Of a DNA stretch of 17,235 bases, positions 1 to 8,094 are shown piece after piece; the stretch's first letter is position 1, and every line of letters begins with the position of its first letter. The position numbers were made by a program, and so were the translations under genes. The stretch spans positions 1 to 17,235 of the forward strand of contig JBMOLL010000031.1 of the NCBI GenBank assembly GCA_049325415.1, in the 5' to 3' direction. The DNA comes from JBMOLL01 sp049325415 (GTDB lineage: Bacteria; Bacteroidota; Bacteroidia; Bacteroidales; GCA-2748055). The notes under the pieces are model-generated. The model was not told the origin of the DNA. It saw only the letters and a program-made list of their open reading frames with translations, and searched no databases.

Positions 1-187
1 GTTCCCGGCAACAGGTCTCATTTTATACTATCATTTCTGAAATCAGGGATGCGGTTATAAAAAGGTCCTTGCCAGAAAGCGGGTTTCCGTTTCCTGGTGT
101 TGGACCGGTCCCTGGCAGTTGTGATGATCGCGGGTTCATTTGTTTTCCGTGTAAACACTGTCAGGTATGGTGCACCCTGTGAACGTC
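1..187. other. Non-coding flank, nothing recognised
   Basis: This stretch lies downstream of the S74-type protein gene, which ends at 188 on the minus strand. It contains a short 8-base palindrome (GGTGCACC, 169-176) and GGACCGGTCC-type sequence, but no hairpin followed by a T-run that would serve as a terminator. The only minus-strand reading frame is 39 codons (139 to 23) and shows no recognisable protein features. Confidence 0.4.
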
Positions 188-2596
188 TTACTTCAATAGC
201 AATTGTTCGAGTTTTTCAAGTCTTTGCTTCAGTTCTTCGATCTCCTCATCCTGCCGGCTGATTTCCGTGGCCTGTTCATCAATAATCGTCTGCTGTTCCC
301 TGAAAGCCTCCACAAAAAGGGCCGGGAAGCGGGAATAGTTGATCCCGTAAAGTCCATCGGAGGGATTTACGAAGACTGCCTCCGGGAAGATCTCAGCCAC
401 CTCCTGTGCGATGAGTCCCGCATCACGCCTGCCATTAGTCTCGCCGGACCAACTGAAGGTATAGCCTTTCATTTTCAATACTTTGTCGAGGCTGTTTTGA
501 ATCTCCCTGAGATCGTTTTTAAGCCGGGCATCCGAGCTGCTCGTGGTGAGGGTGCCGTCGGCTGTGATCCGCAGATCAAAAGCAGAAGCCGCAGAACCCA
601 CGGCCCTGAAGCGGGCGTTTCCGTTGACATCAAGGACCTGGGTGCCCTCATCCCAGGTATTCAGGCTGATATTCCCGTTTTTGGAGATCAGCATACGGGG
701 GAAATAATCGGTGCCGGTAAGGTATACAAGGACCAGGTTGTTTGATGTGGTATGACTGAGGTTGTACATCTTTTCGCTTGCCTCCCCCGGGGCTCCTTTG
801 AGTGAAATAATGGAGTAATCGTAGGTATTGCCTGCCCCCTGCACGGTAATGGAGCCCGCGCCAAAGTGATCAAAGACCGAGAACGTTGTGTTAACCGGGT
901 GTATTCCGATCCCGACGGTATTGTTAAATCGCAGCGTACCGGTCTGGAAATCTCCCCAGATCAGAGTCCTGGTGGAATCGGAATTAAAGTTGGTTATATA
1001 CAGTCTGTTGGAGCCTTTTTCATCGTAACCCGACCAGTTCCCGATAAATACATTCCGTTTCCCGTGCTGGTTGCTTAATCCGCTCTGGTATCCCACGAAA
1101 ACGTTCCCTTCCGCATCCACTGAATTTCTTCCGGCATCGGTGCCGATATAGATGTTGTTCCAGCCTTCGGTACTCAGAAAACCGGCCTCATTTCCGATAA
1201 ACACATTGCTCCATGCACCCTTGTTGGAAAAGCCGCTGTTATGGCCTATAAACACGTTGAAATTCCCGTTATTATTATAGCCGGTAGAATTACCGAGGAA
1301 TACGTTGCTGTATCCCAGCGTATTCTGGTATCCGGCCTTGGTTCCGAGAAAGGTATTGTTGGATCCGGTGGAATTATTGAAGCCTGTAGAATCGCCGACG
1401 AAGGTGTTATAATTGCCCCCCGTGTTGTGCATTCCGGTGAAACTGCCCAGAAAAGTGTTGTTCGTGCCGGCGGAGTTGCTGTTTCCTGCCAGGTAACCCA
1501 GGAAGGTGTTGTAATTCCCGGCAATATTGGCGTAGCCCGCCTGGTAACCCAGGAAGAGGTTCCCGGAGCCCGAGGTGTTCCGGTATCCCGACTGGTAGCC
1601 GATGAAGGCATTGCTTTCCCCCGAGGTGATGTTCATCCCGCTTTCATAGCCCAGGGTGGAATTGAACAAACCGGTGGTGAGCACCGATCCGCTGTTATGA
1701 CCGATAAAATAGTTATCACGGCGCAGCGAAAGAAAGGCCTCTTCTCCCTTGTTTCCCGTGGTGTAGCCACCAACGGCAAAGCCCCCCTTTACACCTTTGG
1801 CCGGATCGCTGTTTACGTAGATCCTGGTACTGTCGCGGGTTACCCGCATGAATTCGTTCATGGGGCTTTTGTTTTTGCTATAGCCACCCACGGCAAAGCC
1901 CCCCTTAACGCCCTTCAGAGGGTCGCTCTCGATGTAAATCATAGTGCTGTCGGGCGTTACCCGCAGATAATCCCTGGCCGGACCCTTGTTCTGCTTTTTA
2001 TATCCGCCAACGGCAAAACCCCCTTTGGTACCCTTTGCATTTTCAGCAGTATCGGTGTATACCCAGACCCCGTCTTCATATACGGCAAAGACCGGATAGC
2101 CGTCTTCCCTGCTGACCATGAAGAGTGCTTCGCCCGGATCTGTCGGTTTCTGTGGCTGCACACTCAGGCTGCTCAGATTCTGGGAGACCGTAGCGGTTGC
2201 CATCGAATACGGGACAGAGCGCAGTGCGGTGGTACCCAGGTCAACGAATCCTGAGCCTGCATTGATCTTCAGATTGATGAAATGACTTCCGCTGCTCCAG
2301 GCGATGTCGCTCACCGAAGCGGCCGATCCGCCTGTCCGGAGGGCATTATCCCCGCACACCACCAGATCGAACAGACCAAATTCATTGGTGCCCACGATAT
2401 GGCTTTCTTCCCAGACCAGGCTGCCGGTGGGGGAGCCAGAGCGGATGCCGATAAGAACCGTTAGCTGTTTTCCGGTGAGAAGGTTACCTGAGGCATCGCG
2501 TGCAATGGCCTGGAAACTGAATCCGTCGGGAACCTGTGCTGTGGCAGCGGCCAGTGGCAGCAGCCAGAAGATCAGAGGTAACAAGCTCTTTTTCAT
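188..2596 (-). CDS. Secreted repeat protein with C-terminal S74 chaperone (tail-fibre-like, adhesin candidate)
   Basis: An 802-residue exported protein. Residues 1-20 are a signal peptide (MKK, hydrophobic core, AAATA before Q21). Residues 21-140 form a β-rich N-terminal domain common in Bacteroidota exported proteins (PDGFSFQAIARD, later LRSVPYS). Residues 191-300 carry three copies of a KGGFAVGGY unit. Residues 312-525 hold about 13 repeats of 16-17 residues with the pattern N-x-F-x-G-x3-G-x2-N-x2-G. Residues 686-760 match the peptidase S74 / endosialidase intramolecular chaperone, including SSDARLKNDL with Ser688 and Lys693 spaced like the known self-cleaving Ser-Lys dyad, plus GLIAQEV. 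Residues 765-802 are a coiled coil. In characterised S74 proteins this tail drives trimerisation of the shaft and then cuts itself off. A surface fibre or adhesin role is inference. There are no phage genes nearby and no T9SS tail, so the export route to the surface is unclear. Confidence 0.85.
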   Translation of the reverse strand: MKKSLLPLIFWLLPLAAATAQVPDGFSFQAIARDASGNLLTGKQLTVLIGIRSGSPTGSLVWEESHIVGTNEFGLFDLVVCGDNALRTGGSAASVSDIAWSSGSHFINLKINAGSGFVDLGTTALRSVPYSMATATVSQNLSSLSVQPQKPTDPGEALFMVSREDGYPVFAVYEDGVWVYTDTAENAKGTKGGFAVGGYKKQNKGPARDYLRVTPDSTMIYIESDPLKGVKGGFAVGGYSKNKSPMNEFMRVTRDSTRIYVNSDPAKGVKGGFAVGGYTTGNKGEEAFLSLRRDNYFIGHNSGSVLTTGLFNSTLGYESGMNITSGESNAFIGYQSGYRNTSGSGNLFLGYQAGYANIAGNYNTFLGYLAGNSNSAGTNNTFLGSFTGMHNTGGNYNTFVGDSTGFNNSTGSNNTFLGTKAGYQNTLGYSNVFLGNSTGYNNNGNFNVFIGHNSGFSNKGAWSNVFIGNEAGFLSTEGWNNIYIGTDAGRNSVDAEGNVFVGYQSGLSNQHGKRNVFIGNWSGYDEKGSNRLYITNFNSDSTRTLIWGDFQTGTLRFNNTVGIGIHPVNTTFSVFDHFGAGSITVQGAGNTYDYSIISLKGAPGEASEKMYNLSHTTSNNLVLVYLTGTDYFPRMLISKNGNISLNTWDEGTQVLDVNGNARFRAVGSAASAFDLRITADGTLTTSSSDARLKNDLREIQNSLDKVLKMKGYTFSWSGETNGRRDAGLIAQEVAEIFPEAVFVNPSDGLYGINYSRFPALFVEAFREQQTIIDEQATEISRQDEEIEELKQRLEKLEQLLLK
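1022..1663 (-). repeat. About 13 tandem 16-17-residue coding repeats
   Basis: Within the S74 protein (residues 312-525), units such as NTFLGYLAGNSNSAGTN, NTFLGSFTGMHNTGGNY and NVFIGNEAGFLSTEGWN follow each other with almost fixed length; one or two units have 16 rather than 17 residues. Regular Gly, Asn and aromatic positions suggest a β-helix or trimeric β-roll shaft. The units have diverged in DNA sequence, so slippage between copies is not obviously frequent. Confidence 0.85.
1697..2026 (-). repeat. Three coding repeats of about 37-39 residues with the KGGFAVGGY core
   Basis: Residues 191-300 of the S74 protein hold three units that each start with KGGFAVGGY. The first two continue with a linker, an RVT-DST-IY segment and a SDP-KGV ending, and the third runs into the 17-residue repeats with LSLRRDNYFIG. 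They look like a separate shaft segment of the same fibre. Confidence 0.85.
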
Positions 2597-2751
2597 GGTT
2601 TTTCGTTTTGATGAAAAAGAAACAAGTTACAAAATTCATGAAACTGCCACTGTACGACCTGGGAAATGTTGCCCCGGATCAGGGAATGCTGTGTCGGAAG
2701 TAAGCTGACGCCCTTCTTACCCTTTTATTTCGGTTTCGGAACAGGCCGGTT

Positions 2752-5700
2752 TTATCTCAGGATCACCCTGACAGTTCCGGAAAATCCTTCCGCCCCGACC
2801 CTGATCAGGTACAGGCCCGGTTCAAGGCCCAGCGACCGGAGACTGAGTCCCGCTCCGTTATCCAGTGTGGCACGGTACACTGTTGTCCCCGTCAGATTGA
2901 ACACGGCAAGATCCAGCGGCACATATTCTTCTGCCTGGCTCAGATGCAGAGATACAAAATCGTCCGTCGGATTGGGCCAGGCGGTGAGCTGTCCGTTCGG
3001 GACGGCTGGCTCCGGATGGGTGGCAGTACCAAAATTATCGGCAAAGGGATTTCCCCCGGTCTCCGCTGAGACGGTCCAGTAGGTGTAGCTGGCCGGGTCA
3101 CCGGTCGGATCGGCCTGCACCGAACAGAGCGATTTACCGGTGCCATCAGCGGCAGCGGGCCAGGGTGGGAGATCCATGTAGGTAAAATTAAAAATAGAGA
3201 TACCTTCCGGGTCGTTCAGAAGTACCTGTTCACCCCCGTTGGAGAAATGACCGCTGTAGTTTCCTGAAGCCACTTTTTTATAGAAATTGTAAAACTCCGG
3301 GGGATTGGAAGCGATTACCCAGAATTTATGCGGATAGATCAGCGCACCGGCCGGGAAAGTATAATGTACGGCTGAATCGAGGATCAGGCCGGCAAGTGAC
3401 AGGGCCTGTTCCCCTGTATTCTTCAGTTCGATGAACTCCAGGTCCTGTCCGTCCGTGGTATCGGACCCAACGATCCAGTCTTCCGGATGATAGTGAAGTT
3501 CTGTCACTTTAAGCTTCGAATAGTCCTCGTTGTTCCTGATGAGCATGACCTCATACATACCGCTCCAATACTGGTTATTCCGGATCCTGGCGCGAAGAAG
3601 GAGCGAGCCTTCCACTGTCAGCGTGGTGGAGGCGGTAACCTCGGTCGCTGAAGAAACAGCTTCGCCTCCCGTATTCCTCGGGTCGCTGCCGTCAATGGTA
3701 TAGCATATCGTTCCGCTGCCGTTGGGATTTTCCAGCGACAGGGCAAGCGAGCCGTCGAAGTATTTTACCGGTACAAGTACTTTCTCCCCGGCGACTTTAG
3801 CCACCGGTGATTTAATGGACGGGTAGAGATCGGCTTCTTGTAACTGGCCGATAACGATGTTGGTGCGCTGAGGGATGAACTGGGTCCGGATCTTCTGGAT
3901 CTCAGGCGTCCACTGGTCGTTCCGGTTGTAGGCATAATTGCTGTTTTTGGCATCGCCCCAGCGCGCCGATTCGGCGATAATGGCTACGTTGATCTCGTCC
4001 ACCCGGGTATTGAGTCGTTCGAGATTGGCAGCAGGAGCCAGAACACCTCCTTCTCCAAATACCTGGCTGGCCCGGGAGGCAAAACGGATGCGGTACTCGG
4101 CGTTGCTGCACAGTTTGTGATGCAGCCACTGGGGATGGAACTGGGCAAAATCCCAGACCTCCATGGTATAGTTGTCCGTACGCTCTGCCAGGTTCACCCG
4201 GTCCTCGTACAGGCCCACTCCGGGCGACTGGGCCTCGTTGAACATGGCATGTTCCGAATCGTGGGCATAGAAGGTATAGCCGGTCGACTTGTCGTAGCGG
4301 TTATCAATGGCATAGAAGTTATTGCAGCCCTTGTTGCTTCCGAAGGAAGAGGTGGGGGCATCGAAGTTCCCGGTATAAAAGATCACCAGCATGTAATCGA
4401 TGAGATTGCCGATATCCACCAGCACCTCCCCACCGGGAATGGGTACTCCGTATTCGTCTTTCCCCTCGAGCAGGAAATACTCCTTATCGGTATCAAAACC
4501 GGCCTGGGCCATATTCCATATCTTTCTCCACTTATCCAGACTGCCGTCGGTGGCTTCGATCTGATAACTGTAGTTTTCGGTATTCACCTTTACCACATCG
4601 TAATCATCCACATTTCCCCCGAAATAGCTTTCGGCAAAACGCGCTTCCGACCGTTCCTGGGTCTGGTACAGACCCCAGTACATCCCGTTGATATACAGGT
4701 GGTAATAGCGGCTTCGGGTGTAGGGTTGGCCCAGGTCGCGCTGGCTGTCTCTCGAGAAAACTTCACGCACCATGGTATTGTTGTAAGAGCCGTTTGCCCA
4801 GGCGTAGTTTTGCGAGGTACGCAGGTCGATCTTGTCGTAACTGTCGGTTCCTTCTTCCCCGAACAGCGGGTACTCCAGCTTGGCATTGCCGTATTCCTCC
4901 CTGAAGAAGAGCCGGAAGGAATGTTTCGGGAAATCGTCGTGCCGGCTCCATCCGCCCCGGATACGAAGTCCGGCGTTTACCATAAAGCCCTCGCTGCCGT
5001 CGGGGTTGATGAGCTCCACACTGCATTCCTTCTCCCAGTTGAGGCCGTGGCCCTCGGCATTGACATAAATGCCGGAAGCAGGGTCGAAGAGGTTTTTAAG
5101 GTCAGTGACCACCGAGATGGTCGGGATATCCAGCAGGGCATCATCGATAAGGCCGGAATAGGCAGTGGCATTCACCACCTTGCTGTCCATGGCCAGGTCG
5201 ATGCTCTGTCCGTTGATGTTGTAAGTGGGCCATTCTCCCCCGGGATTGCCCTGGGTTTTTACTTTTTCGATATAAATATAGCTGGCGGCAACAGGTTTTG
5301 AAGGTTTGTAGCCGTCCTTAAATGCCGAAACCCTGACCACCACACCCGGTGTGGCCGGTCGTCCGGCAGTGCTGGCCGGGTCAATTGTAAGACCGGCAGG
5401 AGAAGCGGAAGTGTAGGAGTTGACCGAATTCTGCGGGTTGCTGCCATCGAGGGTATAGACCAGGCTGACACCGGCATCTGCGCAGCTGACGGTGAGGCTG
5501 AAGGGATCGTCGTAAAAGCCCGAGGGCTGACTGAAGACGATGGGAGCCGTGGGGACGTATTCAGGGATATCCCTTTCGCCCAGAATGGCCATATCGAAAT
5601 AAAAATCGGTGCTGGTAGAGCTGACGTTGAAGGCCTGTACGGCGATATAGTTGGTGCCTTCGCTCAGGTTGAGCGTGCCTGTGGCCACCTGGAAATCAAC

Positions 5701-6150
5701 GCCTGTTCCCGATTCATGGTTGTCGGGAGCCAGGCTGTTCCATGCCGGGTTCGCCGGGGCATTGACGGTGAGAGCCTGCACTCCGTTGATCCAGACTATG
5801 AAACCGTCGTCGTAATCGACCGTAAAAACCAGGTAGTCGATCAGTTCAGCCCCCGAACAGGTGAAGGTGGTGCGGAGGTAGAGCGTGGTGTAGTTGTTGA
5901 GCATATCGGTGAGTTCCACCCCGCCGGTGCCGTCGCCATAATGAAAGGGGGCTGTTCCGGGGGTCCAGGAGGAGTAATCGAAGGAGGGCTGCATCCAGGA
6001 GGCCGACAGTGACTGGGCTTCCGATCCCTTCAGGTAGGAATAGGATGAATGGTAGGTGAAATTCACCTGGGCTGTAAGTCTTCCGGCAGACAGCAAAAGC
6101 AGGGAAGCAAAAACAAAATAGCTTGTTGCAGGGAATATAAATCTTTTCAA
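2752..6150 (-). CDS. T9SS-exported CotH kinase-like protein with lamin-tail domain
   Basis: A 1132-residue multidomain exported protein. Residues 1-28 are a signal peptide ending LTAQ. Residues 30-195 look like a β-sandwich with galactose-binding-like features (VDYDDGFIVWINGV). Residues 203-295 and about 780-870 are chitobiase/hexosaminidase C-terminal-type modules (YTLDGSNPQNS and YTIDGSDPRNTG). Residues 340-765 match the CotH family: LRIRGGWSR, HSFRLFFREEYG, HLYINGMYWGLYQTQER and the acidic FYAHDSEHAMF (Asp631, Glu633), which may be metal- or nucleotide-binding. Residues 880-990 fit a lamin-tail domain (LEFIELKNTGEQALSLAG, FWVIASNP). Residues 1055-1132 are a T9SS type A sorting domain (AWPNPTDDFVSL, GLYLIRV). 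Spore-coat CotH is an atypical protein kinase; kinase activity here is only inferred from the family. The sorting domain predicts export to the cell surface or medium. Confidence 0.88.
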   Translation of the reverse strand: MKRFIFPATSYFVFASLLLLSAGRLTAQVNFTYHSSYSYLKGSEAQSLSASWMQPSFDYSSWTPGTAPFHYGDGTGGVELTDMLNNYTTLYLRTTFTCSGAELIDYLVFTVDYDDGFIVWINGVQALTVNAPANPAWNSLAPDNHESGTGVDFQVATGTLNLSEGTNYIAVQAFNVSSTSTDFYFDMAILGERDIPEYVPTAPIVFSQPSGFYDDPFSLTVSCADAGVSLVYTLDGSNPQNSVNSYTSASPAGLTIDPASTAGRPATPGVVVRVSAFKDGYKPSKPVAASYIYIEKVKTQGNPGGEWPTYNINGQSIDLAMDSKVVNATAYSGLIDDALLDIPTISVVTDLKNLFDPASGIYVNAEGHGLNWEKECSVELINPDGSEGFMVNAGLRIRGGWSRHDDFPKHSFRLFFREEYGNAKLEYPLFGEEGTDSYDKIDLRTSQNYAWANGSYNNTMVREVFSRDSQRDLGQPYTRSRYYHLYINGMYWGLYQTQERSEARFAESYFGGNVDDYDVVKVNTENYSYQIEATDGSLDKWRKIWNMAQAGFDTDKEYFLLEGKDEYGVPIPGGEVLVDIGNLIDYMLVIFYTGNFDAPTSSFGSNKGCNNFYAIDNRYDKSTGYTFYAHDSEHAMFNEAQSPGVGLYEDRVNLAERTDNYTMEVWDFAQFHPQWLHHKLCSNAEYRIRFASRASQVFGEGGVLAPAANLERLNTRVDEINVAIIAESARWGDAKNSNYAYNRNDQWTPEIQKIRTQFIPQRTNIVIGQLQEADLYPSIKSPVAKVAGEKVLVPVKYFDGSLALSLENPNGSGTICYTIDGSDPRNTGGEAVSSATEVTASTTLTVEGSLLLRARIRNNQYWSGMYEVMLIRNNEDYSKLKVTELHYHPEDWIVGSDTTDGQDLEFIELKNTGEQALSLAGLILDSAVHYTFPAGALIYPHKFWVIASNPPEFYNFYKKVASGNYSGHFSNGGEQVLLNDPEGISIFNFTYMDLPPWPAAADGTGKSLCSVQADPTGDPASYTYWTVSAETGGNPFADNFGTATHPEPAVPNGQLTAWPNPTDDFVSLHLSQAEEYVPLDLAVFNLTGTTVYRATLDNGAGLSLRSLGLEPGLYLIRVGAEGFSGTVRVILR

Positions 6151-6197
6151 GTCCGTAGTAATAATGATAATCGCTGAGGGTGCTTTTTAAAAAAGCG

Positions 6198-6226
6198 TAA
6201 AGATAGGACTATCTGTCATTGGGCAA
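6198..6226 (-). promoter_or_regulatory. Candidate promoter of the CotH-like gene
   Basis: Read on the minus strand, TTG (6224-6226), 18 bases, then TATCTTTA (6198-6205). This matches the Bacteroidota -33/-7 pattern with one mismatch in the -7 element. It would start transcription about 43 bases before the start codon at 6150. Confidence 0.5.
6201..6214. promoter_or_regulatory. Palindrome in the CotH promoter (operator candidate)
   Basis: AGATAG-GA-CTATCT is a perfect 6-base inverted repeat with a 2-base centre. It overlaps the predicted -7 element and extends into the spacer, a position suited to a repressor. No regulator is assigned. Confidence 0.35.
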
Positions 6227-6356
6227 GGTTGCAGCCGCAATTTTCGGAGGGGTGAGAGTTTTTGAGAGATGTTTTTCAAACCTTGATTATTCCCGAACTT
6301 TCATTCAAAGTTGTACATGCAGAAAATGCAGATGTATCCGGAGTTTGTGCAAGAAG

Positions 6357-6403
6357 TAAAAAGAACCTCACCTTTTCCTTCAATAACTATGGAAAGGTGA
6401 GGT
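6357..6403 (-). terminator. Intrinsic terminator of dps
   Basis: The arms at 6365-6378 and 6391-6403 (ACCTCACCTTTTCC and GGAAAGGTGAGGT on the plus strand) pair over 13 bases with one bulged base around a 12-base loop. On the minus strand the hairpin is followed by TCTTTTT (6364-6358). It lies 36 bases past the dps stop codon and should isolate dps from the CotH-like gene downstream on the same strand. Confidence 0.85.
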
Positions 6404-6438
6404 AAAAACTAAATTTGGGAGAGTTGTTTAGAGTTGGT

Positions 6439-6897
6439 TTACTCCACCAGCGAATTCAGCATCCACAGTTTCTTCTCCAGTCCGGAGATCAGTTCGCTGG
6501 CGAGGGCGACCGTTCCTTCATCGCCGCCTTCGGAGGCAACGTTCAGCAGTTCCCGGGCAGAGGCCAGCAGGTGTTCGTTTTCAGAAACCACTACCGGGAG
6601 GATATCCGTAGCTTTTGTAAGATTCTTATGGGGCTTTAATACCGCGGTTTTCAGGTAGTCTTCAAAGCTGTGAAGGGGTTTGCCACCGGTCATAAGGATC
6701 CTTTCAGCCAGCTCGTCGACAGTTTCGGCAGCCTCGTTATAGAACTCTTCAAAACGGGCATGCAACTGATAGAACATCGGTCCTTTAACCAGCCAGTGGA
6801 AGGCCCGGAGATTCTGATAATGGATCTGGTAATCGCTGAGTAAGACATTCAGTTTGTCCTGTACTTCCTTGCTCTGGATATAAACAACTTTTTTCAT
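6439..6897 (-). CDS. dps: Dps family DNA-binding ferritin-like protein
   Basis: A 152-residue protein of normal Dps length. Dps dodecamers oxidise iron(II) with hydrogen peroxide, store the iron and shield DNA. The intersubunit ferroxidase ligands are all visible: His34 in FHW, His46 in the LHARFEEFY helix, and Asp61 and Glu65 in DELAER. The C-terminal helices (NEHLLASARELLNVASEGGDEGTVALASELI) are typical. The N-terminus MKKVVYIQ is short with few lysines, so DNA binding, if any, may not use a long basic tail. It is divergent from oxyR across 106 bases and closed by its own terminator, which supports peroxide-induced, monocistronic expression. Confidence 0.95.
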   Translation of the reverse strand: MKKVVYIQSKEVQDKLNVLLSDYQIHYQNLRAFHWLVKGPMFYQLHARFEEFYNEAAETVDELAERILMTGGKPLHSFEDYLKTAVLKPHKNLTKATDILPVVVSENEHLLASARELLNVASEGGDEGTVALASELISGLEKKLWMLNSLVE

Positions 6898-6943
6898 GGT
6901 GTAAATTTTTTAAGTAATTATTGGTTCGTTTTGTTTTACACTT

Positions 6944-6951
6944 CAAAATTA
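6944..6951 (-). promoter_or_regulatory. Candidate dps -7 element
   Basis: On the minus strand TAATTTTG matches TAnnTTTG exactly, about 46 bases before the dps start. I see no matching TTTG at the -33 position, which would fit a promoter that needs an activator such as OxyR. Confidence 0.5.
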
Positions 6952-6959
6952 TTATAATT
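6947..6959. promoter_or_regulatory. Palindrome shared by the dps and oxyR promoters
   Basis: AATTAT-T-ATAATT is a perfect 13-base palindrome that overlaps the predicted -7 elements of both divergent promoters. The position suggests the two transcription units compete or are controlled together. Confidence 0.4.
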
Positions 6960-6974
6960 GACATTTATATAAGA

Positions 6975-6986
6975 TATACATGTATA
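6975..6986. promoter_or_regulatory. TATACATGTATA palindrome, candidate OxyR site
   Basis: A perfect 12-base palindrome centred about 42 bases upstream of the predicted dps start of transcription and inside the predicted oxyR leader. LysR-type regulators commonly bind dyads near -35 to -65 of the activated gene and repress their own gene from the same site. Binding by OxyR is inference. Confidence 0.4.
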
Positions 6987-7003
6987 AGCAATAATTATAG
7001 TAT

Positions 7004-7954
7004 ATGGATATTAATCAGTTACAGTATTTTAAAGAGCTGGTGTATACCGGAAGTTTCACGCGGGCAGCGGCAAACCTGGATATTTCGCAACCGGCGCTGA
7101 GCACCCGGATCAGGCAACTGGAGGAAGAGCTGGAGCTTGTTCTGGTTGACCGTACCAGGAAACCCCTGGTGATTACAGAGGAAGGAGAAAAGGTACTGGA
7201 GATAGCCCTGGAGATCCTTCAGCGGGTGGAGGCGATCAGGGAATTTCCGTTTCAAAGGATGAAGGAGATCAGGGGAGAGCTTCGTATCGGGATTATTCCC
7301 ACCCTTGCTCCCTACTTCGTTCCTCTTTTTGCTGGTGAACTGAACAGGCAATATCCGGAGCTGGAACTGGTGGTGGAAGAGCAGATCACCTCGGAGATCA
7401 TCCACCATCTGCGGGCTGGATACCTGGATGCCGGCATCCTGTCGACCCCGGTTGATGCCGGAAACCTGAACATCCGGCCTTTGTTTTATGAGAAGTTTTT
7501 TCTGTACGTCTCCGACCTGCATCCGCTGTATAAAAAAGCTTCGGTAAGCCTGAGGGATTTTGATCCCGCTGAGCTCTGGTACCTGCAGGAAGGCAACTGT
7601 TTCCAGAACCAGGTGAACGCGATCTGCAGCCTGGCCGGAAAGGGGCCTGCTGCCCGGCCGCTGGTCTATAAAAGCAATTCCATCGAATCGCTTCGCCGGA
7701 TTGTGGAAAGCAAGCGGGGCATGACCTTCATCCCCGAGCTGGCCACCCTGATGGTTCCGTCGGAGCAGGAGGAGATGATCAAAACCCTTACCGGTGCCTC
7801 TCCGGTCAGGGAGATCAGTCTTGTTTATGGCCCCCTGTATGCAAAGAAGCACCTGCTGGATGCGTTCACGGAAGTGGCGCTGTCACAGCTCCCGGCTTCG
7901 ATGAAGAAAACTCCGGAGATGTGGGTGGTGGATTCGGGGATAAAGGTGGACTGA
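7004..7954 (+). CDS. oxyR: OxyR-type LysR family peroxide sensor
   Basis: A 316-residue LysR-type regulator. Residues 1-60 are the winged helix-turn-helix (MDINQLQYFKELVYTGSFTR, AAANLDISQPALSTRIRQLE), followed by a linker helix and the effector domain from about residue 90 (RGELRIGIIPTLAPYFVP). The decisive feature is Cys199-FQNQVNAI-Cys208: two cysteines eight residues apart at the same numbers as the redox pair of E. coli OxyR, preceded by LQEGN like LEDGH. Peroxide forms a disulfide between these residues and switches the DNA-binding form. The divergent dps gene is a standard OxyR target, so context agrees. Its leader contains a palindrome that could allow autoregulation. The ATG at 7004 gives the usual LysR N-terminus. 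Confidence 0.94.
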   Translation: MDINQLQYFKELVYTGSFTRAAANLDISQPALSTRIRQLEEELELVLVDRTRKPLVITEEGEKVLEIALEILQRVEAIREFPFQRMKEIRGELRIGIIPTLAPYFVPLFAGELNRQYPELELVVEEQITSEIIHHLRAGYLDAGILSTPVDAGNLNIRPLFYEKFFLYVSDLHPLYKKASVSLRDFDPAELWYLQEGNCFQNQVNAICSLAGKGPAARPLVYKSNSIESLRRIVESKRGMTFIPELATLMVPSEQEEMIKTLTGASPVREISLVYGPLYAKKHLLDAFTEVALSQLPASMKKTPEMWVVDSGIKVD

Positions 7955-8094
7955 TCCGCTTTTGTGGCCGGAGGTTTTTGTTGAATTATGGATATGTTGT
8001 AACTCCGGGGCAAGCATCTTGCACTCTCCTTCAGACCGGATCTGAAATTAACTCCCCCGGTAGCTTATTCGATGCAAAGCTTAACTATTTTATT

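Larger units (their letters stand above)
6930..6960 (+). promoter_or_regulatory. Candidate oxyR promoter
   Basis: TTTG (6930-6933), 19 bases, then TATAATTG (6953-6960) fits the Bacteroidota consensus with one mismatch. Transcription would start near 6966, giving a leader of about 38 bases before the oxyR start codon at 7004. Confidence 0.5.

Noticed and set aside
23..139. 39-codon minus-strand frame downstream of the S74 gene
   Set aside because: Too short, with no ribosome-binding or protein features to support it.
1241..2254. Long plus-strand open frame (337 codons) opposite the S74 repeat protein
   Set aside because: It mirrors the 17-residue repeats of the real gene in antisense, has no signal or domain of its own and no promoter or plausible neighbours.
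188..2596. Possible prophage remnant because of the S74 tail-fibre-type domain
   Set aside because: The protein has a signal peptide and no phage structural, lysis or integration genes are nearby; such proteins are common on Bacteroidota chromosomes.
4117..5301. Long plus-strand open frame (394 codons) opposite the CotH-like gene
   Set aside because: It lies wholly inside a well-supported multidomain gene; the translation is Val/Ile/His-rich with no recognisable motif, as expected from an antisense shadow.
7019..7852. Minus-strand open frame of 277 codons opposite oxyR
   Set aside because: The plus-strand OxyR assignment is secure down to the redox cysteines; the antisense product shows no domain.
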